Positions 23,918 to 34,843 of a stretch of 64,000 nt of DNA are shown piece by piece; the stretch's first letter is position 1, and the number at the start of each line of letters is the position of its first letter. Below the pieces are notes generated by a model. It was not told the origin of the DNA. It did not search any database and was given only the letters and a program-made list of their open reading frames with translations. The DNA is from Symsagittifera roscoffensis (taxonomy: Eukaryota > Xenacoelomorpha > Acoela > Convolutidae). Where the stretch lies: contig NC_087065.1 of assembly GCF_963678635.1 (NCBI RefSeq), positions 38,529,888 to 38,593,887 of the forward strand, in the 5' to 3' direction. The position numbers were made by a program, and so were the translations under genes.

Positions 23918-24540
23918 TCAGCGGCATTTTATTTTTTTGCACCATTTTTCAACATTTGTCGTGTCTTTTTGCAGATGAATTTTTTCTGTAGACAAGATCT
24001 TCATATCGTCACAAAAGCCAAAAAAATCCGAATTCTCAATGCATTTGGGAAAGTCGTTAATGAATATGATAAAAAGTAGAGGGCCAAGAATTGACCCCTG
24101 TGGTAAACCGCTAGTTACTTCTTTCAGAGTTGATGAACTTTTTTTGATTTTCACAAATTGCATTCTATCTGTTAGATAGTCTTGTATTATGTCTTGTATT
24201 TGAATGCCTAGACCTATGTTCCGTAGTTTAGCGATTAGGATACTATGAGGAACTTTATCAAAGGCTTTAGAAAAATCTAGATAAAGGACTGATAGTGTTT
24301 GAACATTTTTGTCATCGTAGAGTTCATATACTTTGCTCAAAAATTGTACCATTTGTAGTACTGCTGATTTTTTTTGCCGGAAGCTGTAGTTTGCGTTTTC
24401 CAAGAAAGGTTGAACTCTGGGGTATATATTATCAAAAACAAATTTTTCGAAGACCTTCGCGGCGGAGCATAAAAGGCTAATTGGGCGGTAGCACTCAACT
24501 GACGCCTTGTTCTTTTCTTTAAAAATTGGGGCCACTTGAC
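23918..24540 (-). pseudogene. LINE reverse transcriptase palm
   Basis: Clear non-LTR RT blocks in order: CYRPISLLCSAAKVFEKFV (block 1-2), SVLYLDFSKAFDKVPHSIL (block 3), VTSGLPQGSILGPLLFIIFIND (block 4), and the catalytic box GFCDDMKIL (FADD type with C in place of A). The upstream frame begins mid-domain, so the true protein started further right. The enzyme would prime reverse transcription at the target site. Confidence 0.9.
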
Positions 24541-25316
24541 TTGTTTTTCAGTAGGTCGGGAAGAGCTGCTGGTTAATGAATGTGCGGAAGAAAAGATAGA
24601 GTGATTTTGACAGAGTTTCAGAAAGATTTTTTAGGATTATATTACCTATACCATCAAAACCTGACGTTTTTTTTGTTAAAAGATTTTTGAGAATGAATTC
24701 GATTTTGGTTTCTTCAATGTGTATTTGTGTACAGATTTCTTCTGTAGGAGAGCAGTTTGTATTTCGTGCGAGAAGGTTAGGATTTGACTCCTTTTGATAT
24801 ACACTGATGAAGAATTCGTTTAAAAAAATGTAGCTTTTTTGATTGTCACTCTAGTGGATTTTTCCTTGTAAAACATTTTTTGGGGATATTGCCTGGAACT
24901 ACTTATTTGTTCAAGTATTTTTGTATGTCACTGAATCGTCTACTGCTTGTTACTGTTTCTTTATAAATTGCTTGATCTTCAGTCAATGCTATTTGAAGAT
25001 TTTTTTTCAGTTTTTTGTGTTTTAGGATAAGGCTTAAAGTAGGTTTGTTTAAATTAGGTTTGTTTTGACGATCAATACGCCGTTTATGGTTCGTACTCTT
25101 TTTAGCATGTGAGACGTACTTGGTGTCACCTACGGGGGGAGAGTTGATCTGACTGATGTAACTTTGGGTACATTGTTCTTTGTTTTGTCCCATAACCATG
25201 CATACCACTGACGCAGGAGCTCATTTACATTACTATAACAATACGGTATGAAAGGTTTGTCTTTTATTTCTTGATTTATTGTCGTCCAATCGGCTTTGTT
25301 GTATATTCGCATTTGA
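24541..25316 (-). pseudogene. LINE linker between endonuclease and RT
   Basis: Two frames (25130-25316 and 24903-25208) show the standard pre-RT linker: KADWTTINQEI...WYAWLWDKTKNNVP (the aDW ... W ... VP signature), then a Lys-rich segment. The remainder up to 24541 is AT-rich with no long open frame. The left side of the inserted patch joins here. Confidence 0.65.
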
Positions 25317-25694
25317 CTTCGCATTTAGAGGCAGACCATAGGCTTCGCTCATGGGAAATCCCATTTCCGCTTCATGTCCAACCTTCCAGCTTTTGATGTG
25401 TTTCTGGGTTACCTGCAACACCCCGGGCCATGACTCCACACTCATGTCTGACTGATCTCCGAAATTCCAAGGATGGCAGTTTCAGATATTCCAGTGCATG
25501 TTTTTGTCATGTGCATAACATCGCCACAGGCAATGCAATTAAAGATATGACTTTTGTTTGTGATCGGTTTTTTGCATGTTTTACAAGAACTCTCAGATGC
25601 TTGCGAGACGCTAGCATTTCTGCGTCTTTCTTCTAAGCCCATATTGCTCAAAAAATCTTCTCAGAACTGACACTCCAAGGTATAAAACCTGACA
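25317..25694 (-). repeat. Inserted patch: giant-element piece plus ORF1 copy
   Basis: 25320-25441 is almost identical to 29977-30098 inside the last ORF of giant copy B, ending at GACTCCACACTCA. 25442-25694 is a near-identical copy of this LINE's own ORF1 5' part (26716-26968), ending at GGTATAAAACCT. Together they interrupt ORF2 between endonuclease and linker. The short zinc-finger frame at 25442-25642 is thus a duplicate fragment, not a second gene. Confidence 0.85.
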
Positions 25695-25739
25695 CTCCAA
25701 CACTAATTTTGTTAAGTTTTTGAACAAACTGATGAAGTT

Positions 25740-26130
25740 TTGTTGTTTCCATTGGTATTTACTGTTTTTGGGGTGATTATAAACACAGCAGAGACTTGAT
25801 GATGCCCAGTTTCACCTGTTAGTTTGGCCACTATGCATTTTTCTTTTTCTATTTGAGCATCAATTTCTTCGTAATGCACATTTTTTTTATCGCCATGAGT
25901 ACACCCCCGTGATTGGTTTTTAAAGTGGAGTTTTTTCTATCTTTACGAATTATATCAAAACCAGCCAAATGCAGAGCTTTATCTGGTATTTCCTTTACCA
26001 GCCATGTCTCTGTGAGACATAGTATATCGTAGTCTGTTTGTAAAATAACATTTGATAGAGCTGTTCTTCTGTTGATGTCTAAAATACTTCTGACATTTAG
26101 GCATAAAACTTTTAAATACTTAGCAGTAGG
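25740..26130 (-). pseudogene. LINE AP-like endonuclease domain
   Basis: Translating the - strand from about 26110 gives LKVLCLNVRSI, ILCLTETWL, FDIIRKDRKN and HGGVLMA in order. These are the standard blocks of the exonuclease-endonuclease-phosphatase fold of LINEs; the T-E-T-W block holds the catalytic Glu. The frame then breaks in an A-run. It nicks the target DNA in active elements. Too interrupted to give one open frame. Confidence 0.8.
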
Positions 26131-26559
26131 TAGTCAGTTGCTTTCTTCGACTTTTTTCCAATTTCCACTTTCTTCGTCAGATTGGTAAAGGACAAGGTCC
26201 CTTAGCCTTAGGTTTTTAGCTGATACGCCAGTTTATATCATTGTTCGTTTTTTCATAAGAAGTTTGTTCTCAATCAGAAATTCACTTGGGCTGAGCTCTT
26301 TTGACACAAAAAGAATTTTGTCGTAGTTTTCCTTCTTCATATTTTCCTAAACGTTTTAAATCTGTGATTTTTGCTTCCACTGTTAAGAACGCAAACAGTT
26401 TGTTCACCTCTTCAGAGTCGTGTTCGTGTCTATCTCTTGATTTTTTTTAGTCCAGTTCAAGCAGTCCTTTTATCCGGATTCCGTTATAGCTTGATTCTGG
26501 TTTGTTTAAGGCATATTGTTTTTGCTCATTTCTGTTTTGTAGTTTTTTGTTTGTTTCAT

Positions 26560-26922
26560 CTATCTTTTGCTCTTTTTTGAATCTATCTCTTGTTTAAATG
26601 TAGAGAATTGTTCGGCGATTTCTTTTAGTTTTGTTTCGGCAATGAATGGACGGGTTTGCATCAAATCATTGATCATCGACTCTTTCCTATTGTTTCCAAC
26701 ACAACAGTTACAGAGCAGGAGGATGTTCTGACTGATCTCCGAAATTCCAAGGATGGCAGTTTCAGATATTCCAGTGCATGTTTTTGTCATGTGCATAACA
26801 TCGCCACAGGCATTGCAATCAAAGATATGACTTTTGTTTGTGATCGATTTTTTGCATGTTTTACAAGATTTCTCAGATGCTTGCGAGACGCTAGCATTTC
26901 TGCGTCTTTCTTCTGAGCCCAT
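26560..26922 (-). pseudogene. LINE ORF1 with PHD-like zinc finger
   Basis: Start taken at the ATG at 26920-26922. The N-terminal Cys/His pattern is C-x2-C ... C-x2-C ... H-x4-C ... C-x2-C (CKTC, CNAC, HMTKTC, CNCC), a PHD/RING-like zinc finger as known in ORF1 of CR1/jockey-type LINEs. A charged helical region (FIAETKLKEIAEQFSTFKQEI) probably forms a coiled coil. About 120 residues before the stop, short for a whole ORF1, so probably truncated. ORF1 proteins bind the element RNA. Confidence 0.7.
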
Positions 26923-26970
26923 ATTGCTCAAAAAATCTTCTCAGAACTGACACTCCAAGGTATAAAACCT

Positions 26971-27233
26971 CAGGCGAAGACCAGACTAGAGAAGACTTAT
27001 TGAGTGTTTTGATTCCCTTGGACTGATACTCCAAGGTATAAAAACCTCAGGAGAGACTAGTCTCAAGAAAATCAGACTCACCAGAACTAGTGCGATGAGG
27101 ATTGGGCTGCTTGTTTTTTCTTTGCTGCTGCTCTATTTGATTTGGTGGGCCGTACTCTGGATTTTGATCTTTGCTGAAGTACTAGTGAACGGAGGTTGTG
27201 ACGTTTCCAAAGTACTTTGTTGAGCAACTTCAG
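26971..27233 (-). other. LINE 5' region / unassigned
   Basis: Just upstream of ORF1 there are two diverged copies of a CTCCAAGGTATAAAA.CCTCAG block (26953-26975 and 27030-27055), a possible short 5' UTR repeat. Nothing else recognisable. Confidence 0.4.
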
Positions 27234-27463
27234 CTCAAGAGACGGCGGGGGATGTAGTTAAGAGAGGGCAACAACTGTATCAATGTCGTTTTGTTTTTGT
27301 TTAGGAAGAAGTCGTTTTATCGCGTCGATGATGTGAGGTTTCGTCTTCCGTAACTTTTCAAAAATGTCAGGGGTACCGTCTCGACGAATGTATATGATCG
27401 CAGCTATTTGATGCTGAAAATTCGTGATGATTTCAGTTAACTGCTCCGGCGAACACTTCGTTG
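27234..27463 (-). pseudogene. ORF fragment cut by copy B, downstream half
   Basis: On the - strand a frame of ~76 codons is open from the LTR edge to a TAA at 27234. It contains CSPEQLTEIITNFQHQIAAI and FEKLRKTKPHIIDAIKRLL, a helical, charged peptide without a start codon. With the open frame on the other side of copy B (47713-48067) it may be one coding region split by the insertion. Product unknown. Confidence 0.4.
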
Positions 27464-27472
27464 TAACAGTCT

Positions 27473-28342
27473 CCTACTTCGGTCACATATGAGGCTTAAG
27501 AAAAATAGGCCCTATAACCATTGGCTCATGAGTCAGGGACACTATCTCTTGTGTTTTTCTACCTCAAAAACGGTCGGAGCCAATTCGGTTCACTTGCGAC
27601 ATGAGACTAGAACCTGTTACAGCTTAAAGGCCACTACCAAAATATCCCCCACTCTAGAAAATAAGAACGTCCCCATACTTAGGTCTGGAGATACCCAAAA
27701 TACACGAACGCCGTTAAAAACAGGGTCGGAACAATCCGTTAAGTTACTTTTTATTAGACAGTGGAACTTTGATTGATTTCAGATGGATCAACCTAAAACT
27801 CGCCTCACCTCAACATAACAATCATAAAACACACTCGAGAGAATTAAATTAGGTACTTACATAGCAGCACACTCGAGAACTAGAGGTGACTAAATTAGTA
27901 AGCAACTTGAGAATGGTCGGGGAATTAAGTTTAATTCAATAAGTTCTAAGCGAACAAGTTTTATCTCAAGGATGGAGTTTTGGTTCTGGACCATTGGGAC
28001 ACTTCGGTTGTCCACCTTTCCACCGAAGGCTTACTCTGGTTCAGCTAGATTCCGATCTTCTTTTGTAATCACTGTCTGCTATATCAAGATAGGACAGCTC
28101 TACTCTCGTGGTTTTTAATGTTATCTTGGAAATTGCGAATAGCAATTTCCCGCTGTTTTTCTGTCACTTTCCCGCAATTGTTAATTTGGTCGTTCTGATT
28201 TTATATATTATGCTTTCAGTTGTCGCGAGAAAACTGAGCATGACAGCCTCCATTCGAATTTTTGAAAAATAAAACTTCATTCGAAAACCACGTATTTTCG
28301 CATTCCTCAAGGTCAAACTTCCAGTTATGACCGACTGGCACA
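27473..28342 (-). repeat. Copy B 3' LTR
   Basis: 870 bp matching 46844-47712 almost throughout, from CCTACTTCGGTCACATATG to ATGACCGACTGGCACA. On the - strand it begins TGTGCCAGTCGGTCAT. A purine run, GGGGAGTA, lies just inside (28343-28350) and fits the polypurine tract. An AATAAA on the - strand occurs near 27750, a candidate polyadenylation signal. No exact target duplication is visible at the outer ends. Confidence 0.9.
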
Positions 28343-28780
28343 TACTCCCCGGACTCAAGATCGATGTCCTCATCGCGTTCTGCCGTCTGTCAGTGAATCC
28401 CCAGAAACCCGAGTGTTACTCAAGATACAGTGCCAGTGGTCATTTACAGAAGTTTGCAGCAGACTTAAGTTTCTCTACACTCCAAAATTCACAACCATGT
28501 AAAATTTTCACACTATCGCTAAACAGCAATCAAAATCTGCACACACCTGCACCTGTGAATTTTCGCTTTTTAAGCTAGTAATTTGAAATTTCTTTTGTCC
28601 TATTCAATCAGGAAATTGTCATGCAGCATTTTGATTTATATAATAGATATAACATATTAATAACAATATCTCATTTGTTAAAATTTCTTTTTGGTGAACC
28701 CAGATTTCATCCGAGTTCACCCTCGAGCCCCCTTCCCTCTCAAGACTCAAGACTCTAGAAATTCCCTTTGAGCCACCGGC
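28343..28780 (-). other. Copy B 3' untranslated region
   Basis: Non-coding, between the stop of the last ORF (28781) and the LTR; colinear with 2587-3020 in copy A. It contains the polypurine tract candidate at its left edge. No coding potential. Confidence 0.7.
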
Positions 28781-31700
28781 TCACCTCGCGTTCTTCGCCT
28801 TCGAGGTACCAGACCCAGATATATTTGACACCGTGATCTGTTTCAACAGTGCTTCTTCATCATCGGAGCTAATCACGATCTCCTCCCAAGCCTTCAGCTG
28901 TTCACGGGATCGCATCCATTCCCTTTGCTCCTGCAATCTCTTCGCTTGATTGGGCAAACTCTTCACCCTCGACTATCGGTTCAAACAGAAGGAAAAGTGA
29001 AGACTCAGGCTCACGTTCTCCGCCAAGTCTTCCTCTAGTATCGACTCTCTCGCCTTGGTGTTGTTTCTGGACACTCTAACAACTCTTTTTGCACCCCGTC
29101 GTGATCGCATTTCGATGTGTCAGCAGAGGTCTATTGAAGGCCTCCGGTCCTATCTCGGCCTGGAACTGTCGATATTCCTTTTGATGTTTCCTCATATGAT
29201 CCTTCGTTACCATGTATAACCAGGACGTTAACTGCGCTCGAAACCAAGGAAAGAACCTCAAGCGGCTCCATACGTGTCTGACTTCCATTGGTATGGCGAA
29301 AACCTTGCATGCAGTCTCAAACAACTCAAGTCTCCTGCTGTAATCTATCGCGTAAATCGACTCTGCCGTTGGCGTCTTCGATTCTCGATAATTCGTTACA
29401 TTTTCTTCAATCCATCGTAGAGCCAGCATCGTGCTCACCACCAAGATGGTCACCTTCTGCTGATGATTGGGCAGTCCTAACGACCTGATTTCTTCCACAT
29501 CCCAGATCAGGTAGAGATTCGCGTGATCCGGATACCACACCGTTTGTGCCAGACAGTGGCATGCGCATTCCCCATGTGTGATCTCAATACTCCTAAGGTT
29601 GCGCTCTCCCGAGAGGTTCGAGCTCCATCATCTTCTCGTGTAACGTATCGTTCTCCTCCATATTTGGAGCACCACCCACCGGTTTTCCGATCACGTTTTG
29701 TCTCTCGTGGTCACTTGTGTTCTCACTTTCCAAACTCAGAAGCTCTTCCCCCCAGATTTCACTCAAGTCATCCCTCTGCTCTCTCGGCACCGCTCCTCGG
29801 ATTTTTCTCAACAACCTGTGTGAGTGATGTGACATCCGAGCCAACCTTACGCACTTGGGCACCGAGAAGGCTTTGTCTATCAATACCCTTTGGCTGGATA
29901 CCTCCACCATCGCCATGTGCAGTGGGTAGTGGCTGCCGCACAGGTTGGCCATTACTGACCCCACTAAGGACTTTGCATTTAGAGGCAGACCATAGGCTTC
30001 GCTCATGGGAAATCCCATTTCCGCTTCATGTCCAACCTTCCAGCTTTTGATGTGTTTCTGGGTTACCTGCAACACCCCGGGCCATGACTCCACACTCAAC
30101 GCGGTCGCCAAGTGGTGTTCTGACTCTAGCCTTTCTAATGACTGCACACTGCACATCCTTGAGAAGAACCCCAGAGCTGTTGCTATGTTCACAGTGGTAC
30201 TCGCGTAACACTCAGCCACTATCTGTACTTCACTCTTCTCCCTCTCTGTGATGTCTTCAAACCAAGTGACTAAATCTTCTTTTTGAAAGGATTGTATCCT
30301 AACGCATGACCGTCCGTCACAGGTGTGCTCTCCACTCCCACACGTCGAATCAAGACAACTAGCCGGCTCTATCTTCCTTTTTGACCCTAGCTTATTGGTC
30401 TTTTCGCCCGACTCCTTCACCTGAGGTAAGATCAGTTTGTGCACTATACCCAACGTTGGTAGATCTTCATCTTCCGTCGGTGCTAAGCTCACTCGCTCCG
30501 TGACTTCTTCGACCAGGCTCGCGTGGGGATGTGGACACCAGGAGGGCCTCAGCAATTTCCACACCACTCCCAGATTCGTGCTTAACATGCCATTCCCATT
30601 AACCATCTTCAGTTCAACTCTTTTACTTGAGCGCGGTACGCTTATCACCTCTGGCGTTTTCTCGAGAATCAAGCCCAAGCTCGGTCTCTCTCTCTCTCCA
30701 CTGTGTCTATTTCCACTATTTTCTCTGTCCAAAACTTCAGTAGCTCCGCTACCTCGTAGTTCCTGTGAGCGTCTCCGGCCTCTGAGTCCAAGAAGGGATT
30801 GTACGCCATCCCCATTACTCCAGACACGTACTGATATTCTCCCTTCTTATTGGGTCTCGAGTACTCCCCTGACGAGGCCAAATTGCGGTGTACGTCGTGT
30901 TCCTCCTCGAACTTCTTGTTGTAAAATCTCCGTATCTCATCTAGCTTTCTGTGGCTCTCTAGAGATTGTCTGGAACCATCCTCCTTTTCTATCCCAGTAC
31001 TCTTGTATATGTTCAAGATGACTGCGGAGTTTCTCCTTTCCACCGTCTTGCTTCCGATTGCTCTTTGGTGACATGCTAGGATGGTACTATCAGTCATCAT
31101 CGACATTATCCACCTCAAGAAACAGGTAGCATCTTTCCTCCTTGCCAGACTCAAGCCTGAGTTATCCCTAGCAACGTGTTGCATCAGTACTTGATACACC
31201 TCTAGATTTTAACTTCGCCTCCCAATTTTAACTTGTCATACGAAGTCAGTGTCTCTAACTCTATTCCCACCAGGCTCCACGCGAACATCAGTTGTCCTGC
31301 GGTTCTGATGAAGGGATTCGCCATCAATGGCGATGCCGATGAGGATGTCCTCATCGCTTCTTCAAAATGATCCCTCAACAAGTTCTGCCAAGTTCTCTTC
31401 AGTTGGCTCCCCAATTCTAGTTTGTTAATCTCAGCCTTCTGCTGGGTAGCCCAGTTGCGTCGCTTGCGTGACACTCCACTGTCGAGCTTCTTTAGGCAGT
31501 CTTCCAGTTCCTTCAGTGTCTCGAGGGCCACCCACCATGGCCGGGAGGTGTTCCTCGTTTTATTCCTCTCAAGAGGATCGCTCGTTACTTGCTTCCCAAT
31601 GGCCTGGTGCTCCTTCGAGACCCAATTTTTTCCAACGTCCACTTCCCATGTCTGTCCGCTCGTTGAACATCTCTTTATGTTCTTCTTCTGGGGCCTGAAG

Positions 31701-31936
31701 TTTTCTTCAGATGTCGAGTTGGTGGAAACCTCCATTTCCTTTTCCATTTCGAGTAGTTTCATGGGCTCAGCACTACTCTTGTAGGCCGCAGTCTTGCATC
31801 GCGCCATGACCATGGGCGCCGTCTCTCTCAGGTTTTTCTCGGAGACCGCATCCGCCGAAGGACTACCCAATCCCTCTACCTCTCTCTTCCTCTTGCGAGA
31901 CCTCACGTCTTTACTTGGGGGCGTTGCCATTTTCAT
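28781..31936 (-). pseudogene. Copy B last ORF, unknown ~1,050-aa protein, frameshifted
   Basis: Start ATG 31934-31936 overlaps the stop of the previous ORF (TGATG). Pieces: 31202-31936, 30669-31199, 29593-30732, 29076-29540 and 28781-28966. One frameshift is a GA expansion in a GAGAGA run near 30695. Features in order: basic RKRKRE near the start; helical region with WQNLLRDHFEEAM; LDEIRRFYNKKF; LLRPSWCPHPH; a Cys cluster C-x4-C-x6-C-x4-C near 30310-30365 (HTCDGRSC); a long helical block; CACHC; then ILVVSTMLALRW, RRLELFETACKVF and FFPWFRAQLTSW, and an acidic DDEEALL C-terminus. Copy A encodes the same protein with mostly conservative changes. No family recognised; the place of env in the element, but no signal peptide or clear membrane anchor is seen. 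Confidence 0.6.
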
Positions 31937-34843
31937 CACTGATTCGACCTCTTTGTCTCCATCCAACCCTTCCAACTCTTGCCTCCCCCTGCTCGAGCCT
32001 TAAGGATATTAGTACTTTTAACTATATTACTAGTTTCGACATTATCCCCCCTTACACTTTTAATTATTTTATTGACAGTTTTTTCGTTTCAGAGTAGAGC
32101 TGTCTTTACATTCGTCTTCTTTGGTCTTCCGTGATGCCTTTCTCAACTCGACCATCTTGCTCAGCAGTTCTCCTCCAGATTTCTCCTCCAGACCCGTCCC
32201 CATCAGGACAGGCTCTCCGAATTTCACCACTGTGTCCCACAGTTCTTCCTTGAAATCATCCAGTGTGATCTCGCCATCCACTTCTCTATTGAAAACGCTC
32301 AAGAATTCTCGCCAAGCGTCACCATCCAGAGTGCCTAGGAACATATCCCTGTTTCCCTCAAAGGTATTCTTCTCCCTTCCTTCTGCGCTCAAGAGTATCA
32401 TTCCCACATTAGAAGTCTCGCTTGTCAGTGGCAACTCTAGATCCTTGCGGGGAGATGAGGTCAGAGGTTGCGTGGCAGTGTCTGCCCAATTTTCTCCGCT
32501 CAGATCCTTCAACAGTTCTTGAGTGGCGAATTCCTCCTCTGATGGCTTTGGCTCCGGAGTGTTTTCCACTTCCATATCCTCTCCTGCCTCGCTGAGAGTC
32601 TCGTCCATACTTTCCTCTCCTGATTCGACTCTTCTTCTCTCAAGAATCCTCCTGAAGCGATCTTCTACAGGGCCGCTTCTTTTATCTCCAAGGGGGTGCC
32701 CACCGACAGGGGTGATGGTGTCGTCGGATCCGGTTTCTTGTATTCCGTCAGAGCCATATACAACGGGCCTGCTGCGTCCAGCTCCTTCCCCTCCTGTCTC
32801 ATCTCCACTTGCTCCAGTCCGTAAGGTGCCCGGTATCTTCTCGTGGCAAACTTCATCTCGTCCTTTAGTGCAATGTGTCCTTCATCCACGATCATCCTGC
32901 CATCGTCCCACACCGGCAACATGTTATCTAAACCCGCCCGCTCAAGCGTTCTCAAGACTTCTCGCACCTCGAAATTCGGGGGCATCGAGCCTCTCATCTT
33001 CTTCGCTTGAGTCGTCCATGAGTTTATTTTTATGTCACAGGTCTGAAAATAGACCGCTGCAGTGTAGCCGATGAATAGGGGATCCCAGCCATCAGTGAAT
33101 TCCCTCTGCTGCCCTTCCGCCGCTGCTCTCGCGAACAGGGACGGAACCACCAGGGAACTGTTCATTCCCAGGGTCATTCTCCTTACCGTTGGGAACTCTG
33201 GAATGGTTGTTGGCAGGACCTCCTTCTCCAGTATTGCCTCTAGCTCCCTTTTCACCAACTCGAAGCTCTTCTTCCATGAGGGAATTCTCAAGACCTCTTG
33301 TCCACTCGCCGTCAGGGGATTTAGGTTCCAGAACTTGGGGTAAGTTTCGATGGGGACTTCGCATTTACCTCCCATCCTACACTGCAGTTGTCCTCGGAAA
33401 TTGTACACCATCAACTCTGGATCCTTCACTTTTCCGAAGAGCACCGTGTTGCTCATTTGTGCCCTCAGCACCTCTTGTTGACACCAATTGAGTGTCGTCC
33501 CATCCAGTATACTTATGAGGCTCAAGTGTGTCACGGAGTAGCGATAAGCTGTCACCAGATGATCTGGAAACGCGTATGTCACGGACGGTCCATAAATGCT
33601 GGTTAAGACCTCCTCCAGCCCTCGGATTATCCCCATGGGGTCCGATCTCATTGCCAGGCACAGGTCTGTCAACAGAGGCATGCCCCCATTCAATTTCCTC
33701 AATTCATCTCTCGTCTTTGGGTTCTTCTCCTCACCAGTCAGGTGTCGGTTCTGCATCAGGAGGTACTGCACTAGCAGCGTCTTTAGCCCTGCAGCACACT
33801 TATATGAATAGGTGTCAATGCTCGAGTGGGTTTTTCCCATCGACAGGGGCTCCCCATATTTCGTTAGGGCTCCTCATGAAATGACACCAGTTCACCATGG
33901 GTCAGGAGCACCAGTGCCAGATACCCGTCAATCCGGAGTGTTTCCACACCCCGACTGAACATGTACGCTGGACCCATATTGAATAGGTACCTCGGGTAAA
34001 CCAGGTACAGTGCCAACAACAGGCTGATGGGCATGTTCAGGATTTCTTGTACAAAGGCTCCAAAGATGGTCTCCTTTGCACTAAACACTCCAGCCATGAA
34101 CTCTTTTCCCCAACAAGGACTCAAGAACTCAAGAATCTCGCGATCCCTGCTCGTCTTCAGCTCGCCCTTTTCGTGCTCCCTCCAGAATCCTCCAATTGTG
34201 ACCTCGTTGGCAGCTGTGACGAACCTGACCACGGTCATTTCCCTTTTCTCGGCCACTTCCAGCTGCTCCTCAAGAAAATCCCAGATTTGCTTCACAAGAT
34301 TTGCTTCTCCGTAGCGTTTTCCAACCTTGGTGTCAGGAATGGCCATCTGCCTCTTTCTTGTGTCAGTCGATACACCATCGACTCCAGTTGCTTCTCTGTT
34401 TTGGCTACGTTCTTTCTTTCATTGCTCGGTCCTCTAGACTTACTGGTGGAGCTTGTGATAGTCAATTCCATGCTTCGAAACCACAGGCTGGCCGTCAGGC
34501 GAGTTATTATTGGATGATCGTCCCCTATAACCGGAGTGAGCTTGAGTTGTCTGACGAAGTTCGATATCTCCAGCAAGAGGACCTCGTCCAATACAATGAG
34601 GATATCTGCTAACTCGTAGAAGCCCCTCAACGCGTGGGACACATCCGCCCACGCCGCCGCCAGTTCTGACTTGCGCAGCCTCAAGTTCGTCGGTTCCAAC
34701 TCCCGATTGGGAGCTGCCATCAGGATACACCATCCATTTCCCTCGGCTATTAAGATCAAGACTGCATATACAAATTGCAGAGCGGGAGGCATGCTCGCAT
34801 ACCCGGGGGACGTCGTGAACACCACTCTTGTCTTGGAACCAAA
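31936..34843 (-). pseudogene. Copy B SGNH ORF, C-terminal unknown region
   Basis: Continuation of the esterase ORF past the stop at 34844. Copy A reads through that position without a stop, so the TGA in B is a mutation. Pieces: 34292-34825, 33864-34346, 32665-33840 (391 residues, best preserved), and 31936-32690. One frameshift at about 32690 is an extra base (CCCCTTGG against CCCCTGG in A); another is an A-run insertion near 32085. Conserved blocks: ITSSTSK, LYLVYPRYLFNMGPAY, SRGVETLRIDGYLALVLL, NFRGQLQCRMGG, EFTDGWDPLFIGYTAAV, RGSMPPNFEVREVL, KDEMKFATRRYRAPYGL. Looks like a folded, mostly helical protein; no family recognised. The stop overlaps the next start. Confidence 0.6.

Larger units (their letters stand above)
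23030..26970 (-). mobile_element. LINE-type (CR1/jockey-like) retrotransposon, decayed
   Basis: Read right to left: 5' UTR, ORF1 with PHD-like zinc finger, AP endonuclease, inserted patch (25317-25694), linker, RT palm, RT C-terminus, and a 3' region with a (CTA)n-like run (23093-23110) and ACCTAACCTAAC. Several frameshifts separate the parts. The class is assigned by domain order (ORF1, then EN and RT in ORF2) and RT motifs; the exact clade is not settled. Confidence 0.85.

Noticed and set aside
25442-25651. Second PHD-finger gene
   Set aside because: Duplicate fragment of the LINE ORF1 at 26716-26968 within the inserted patch; no own start context or continuation.
28781-31936. Retroviral envelope gene
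   Set aside because: The position fits, but no signal peptide, furin-like site, fusion peptide or membrane anchor is visible.
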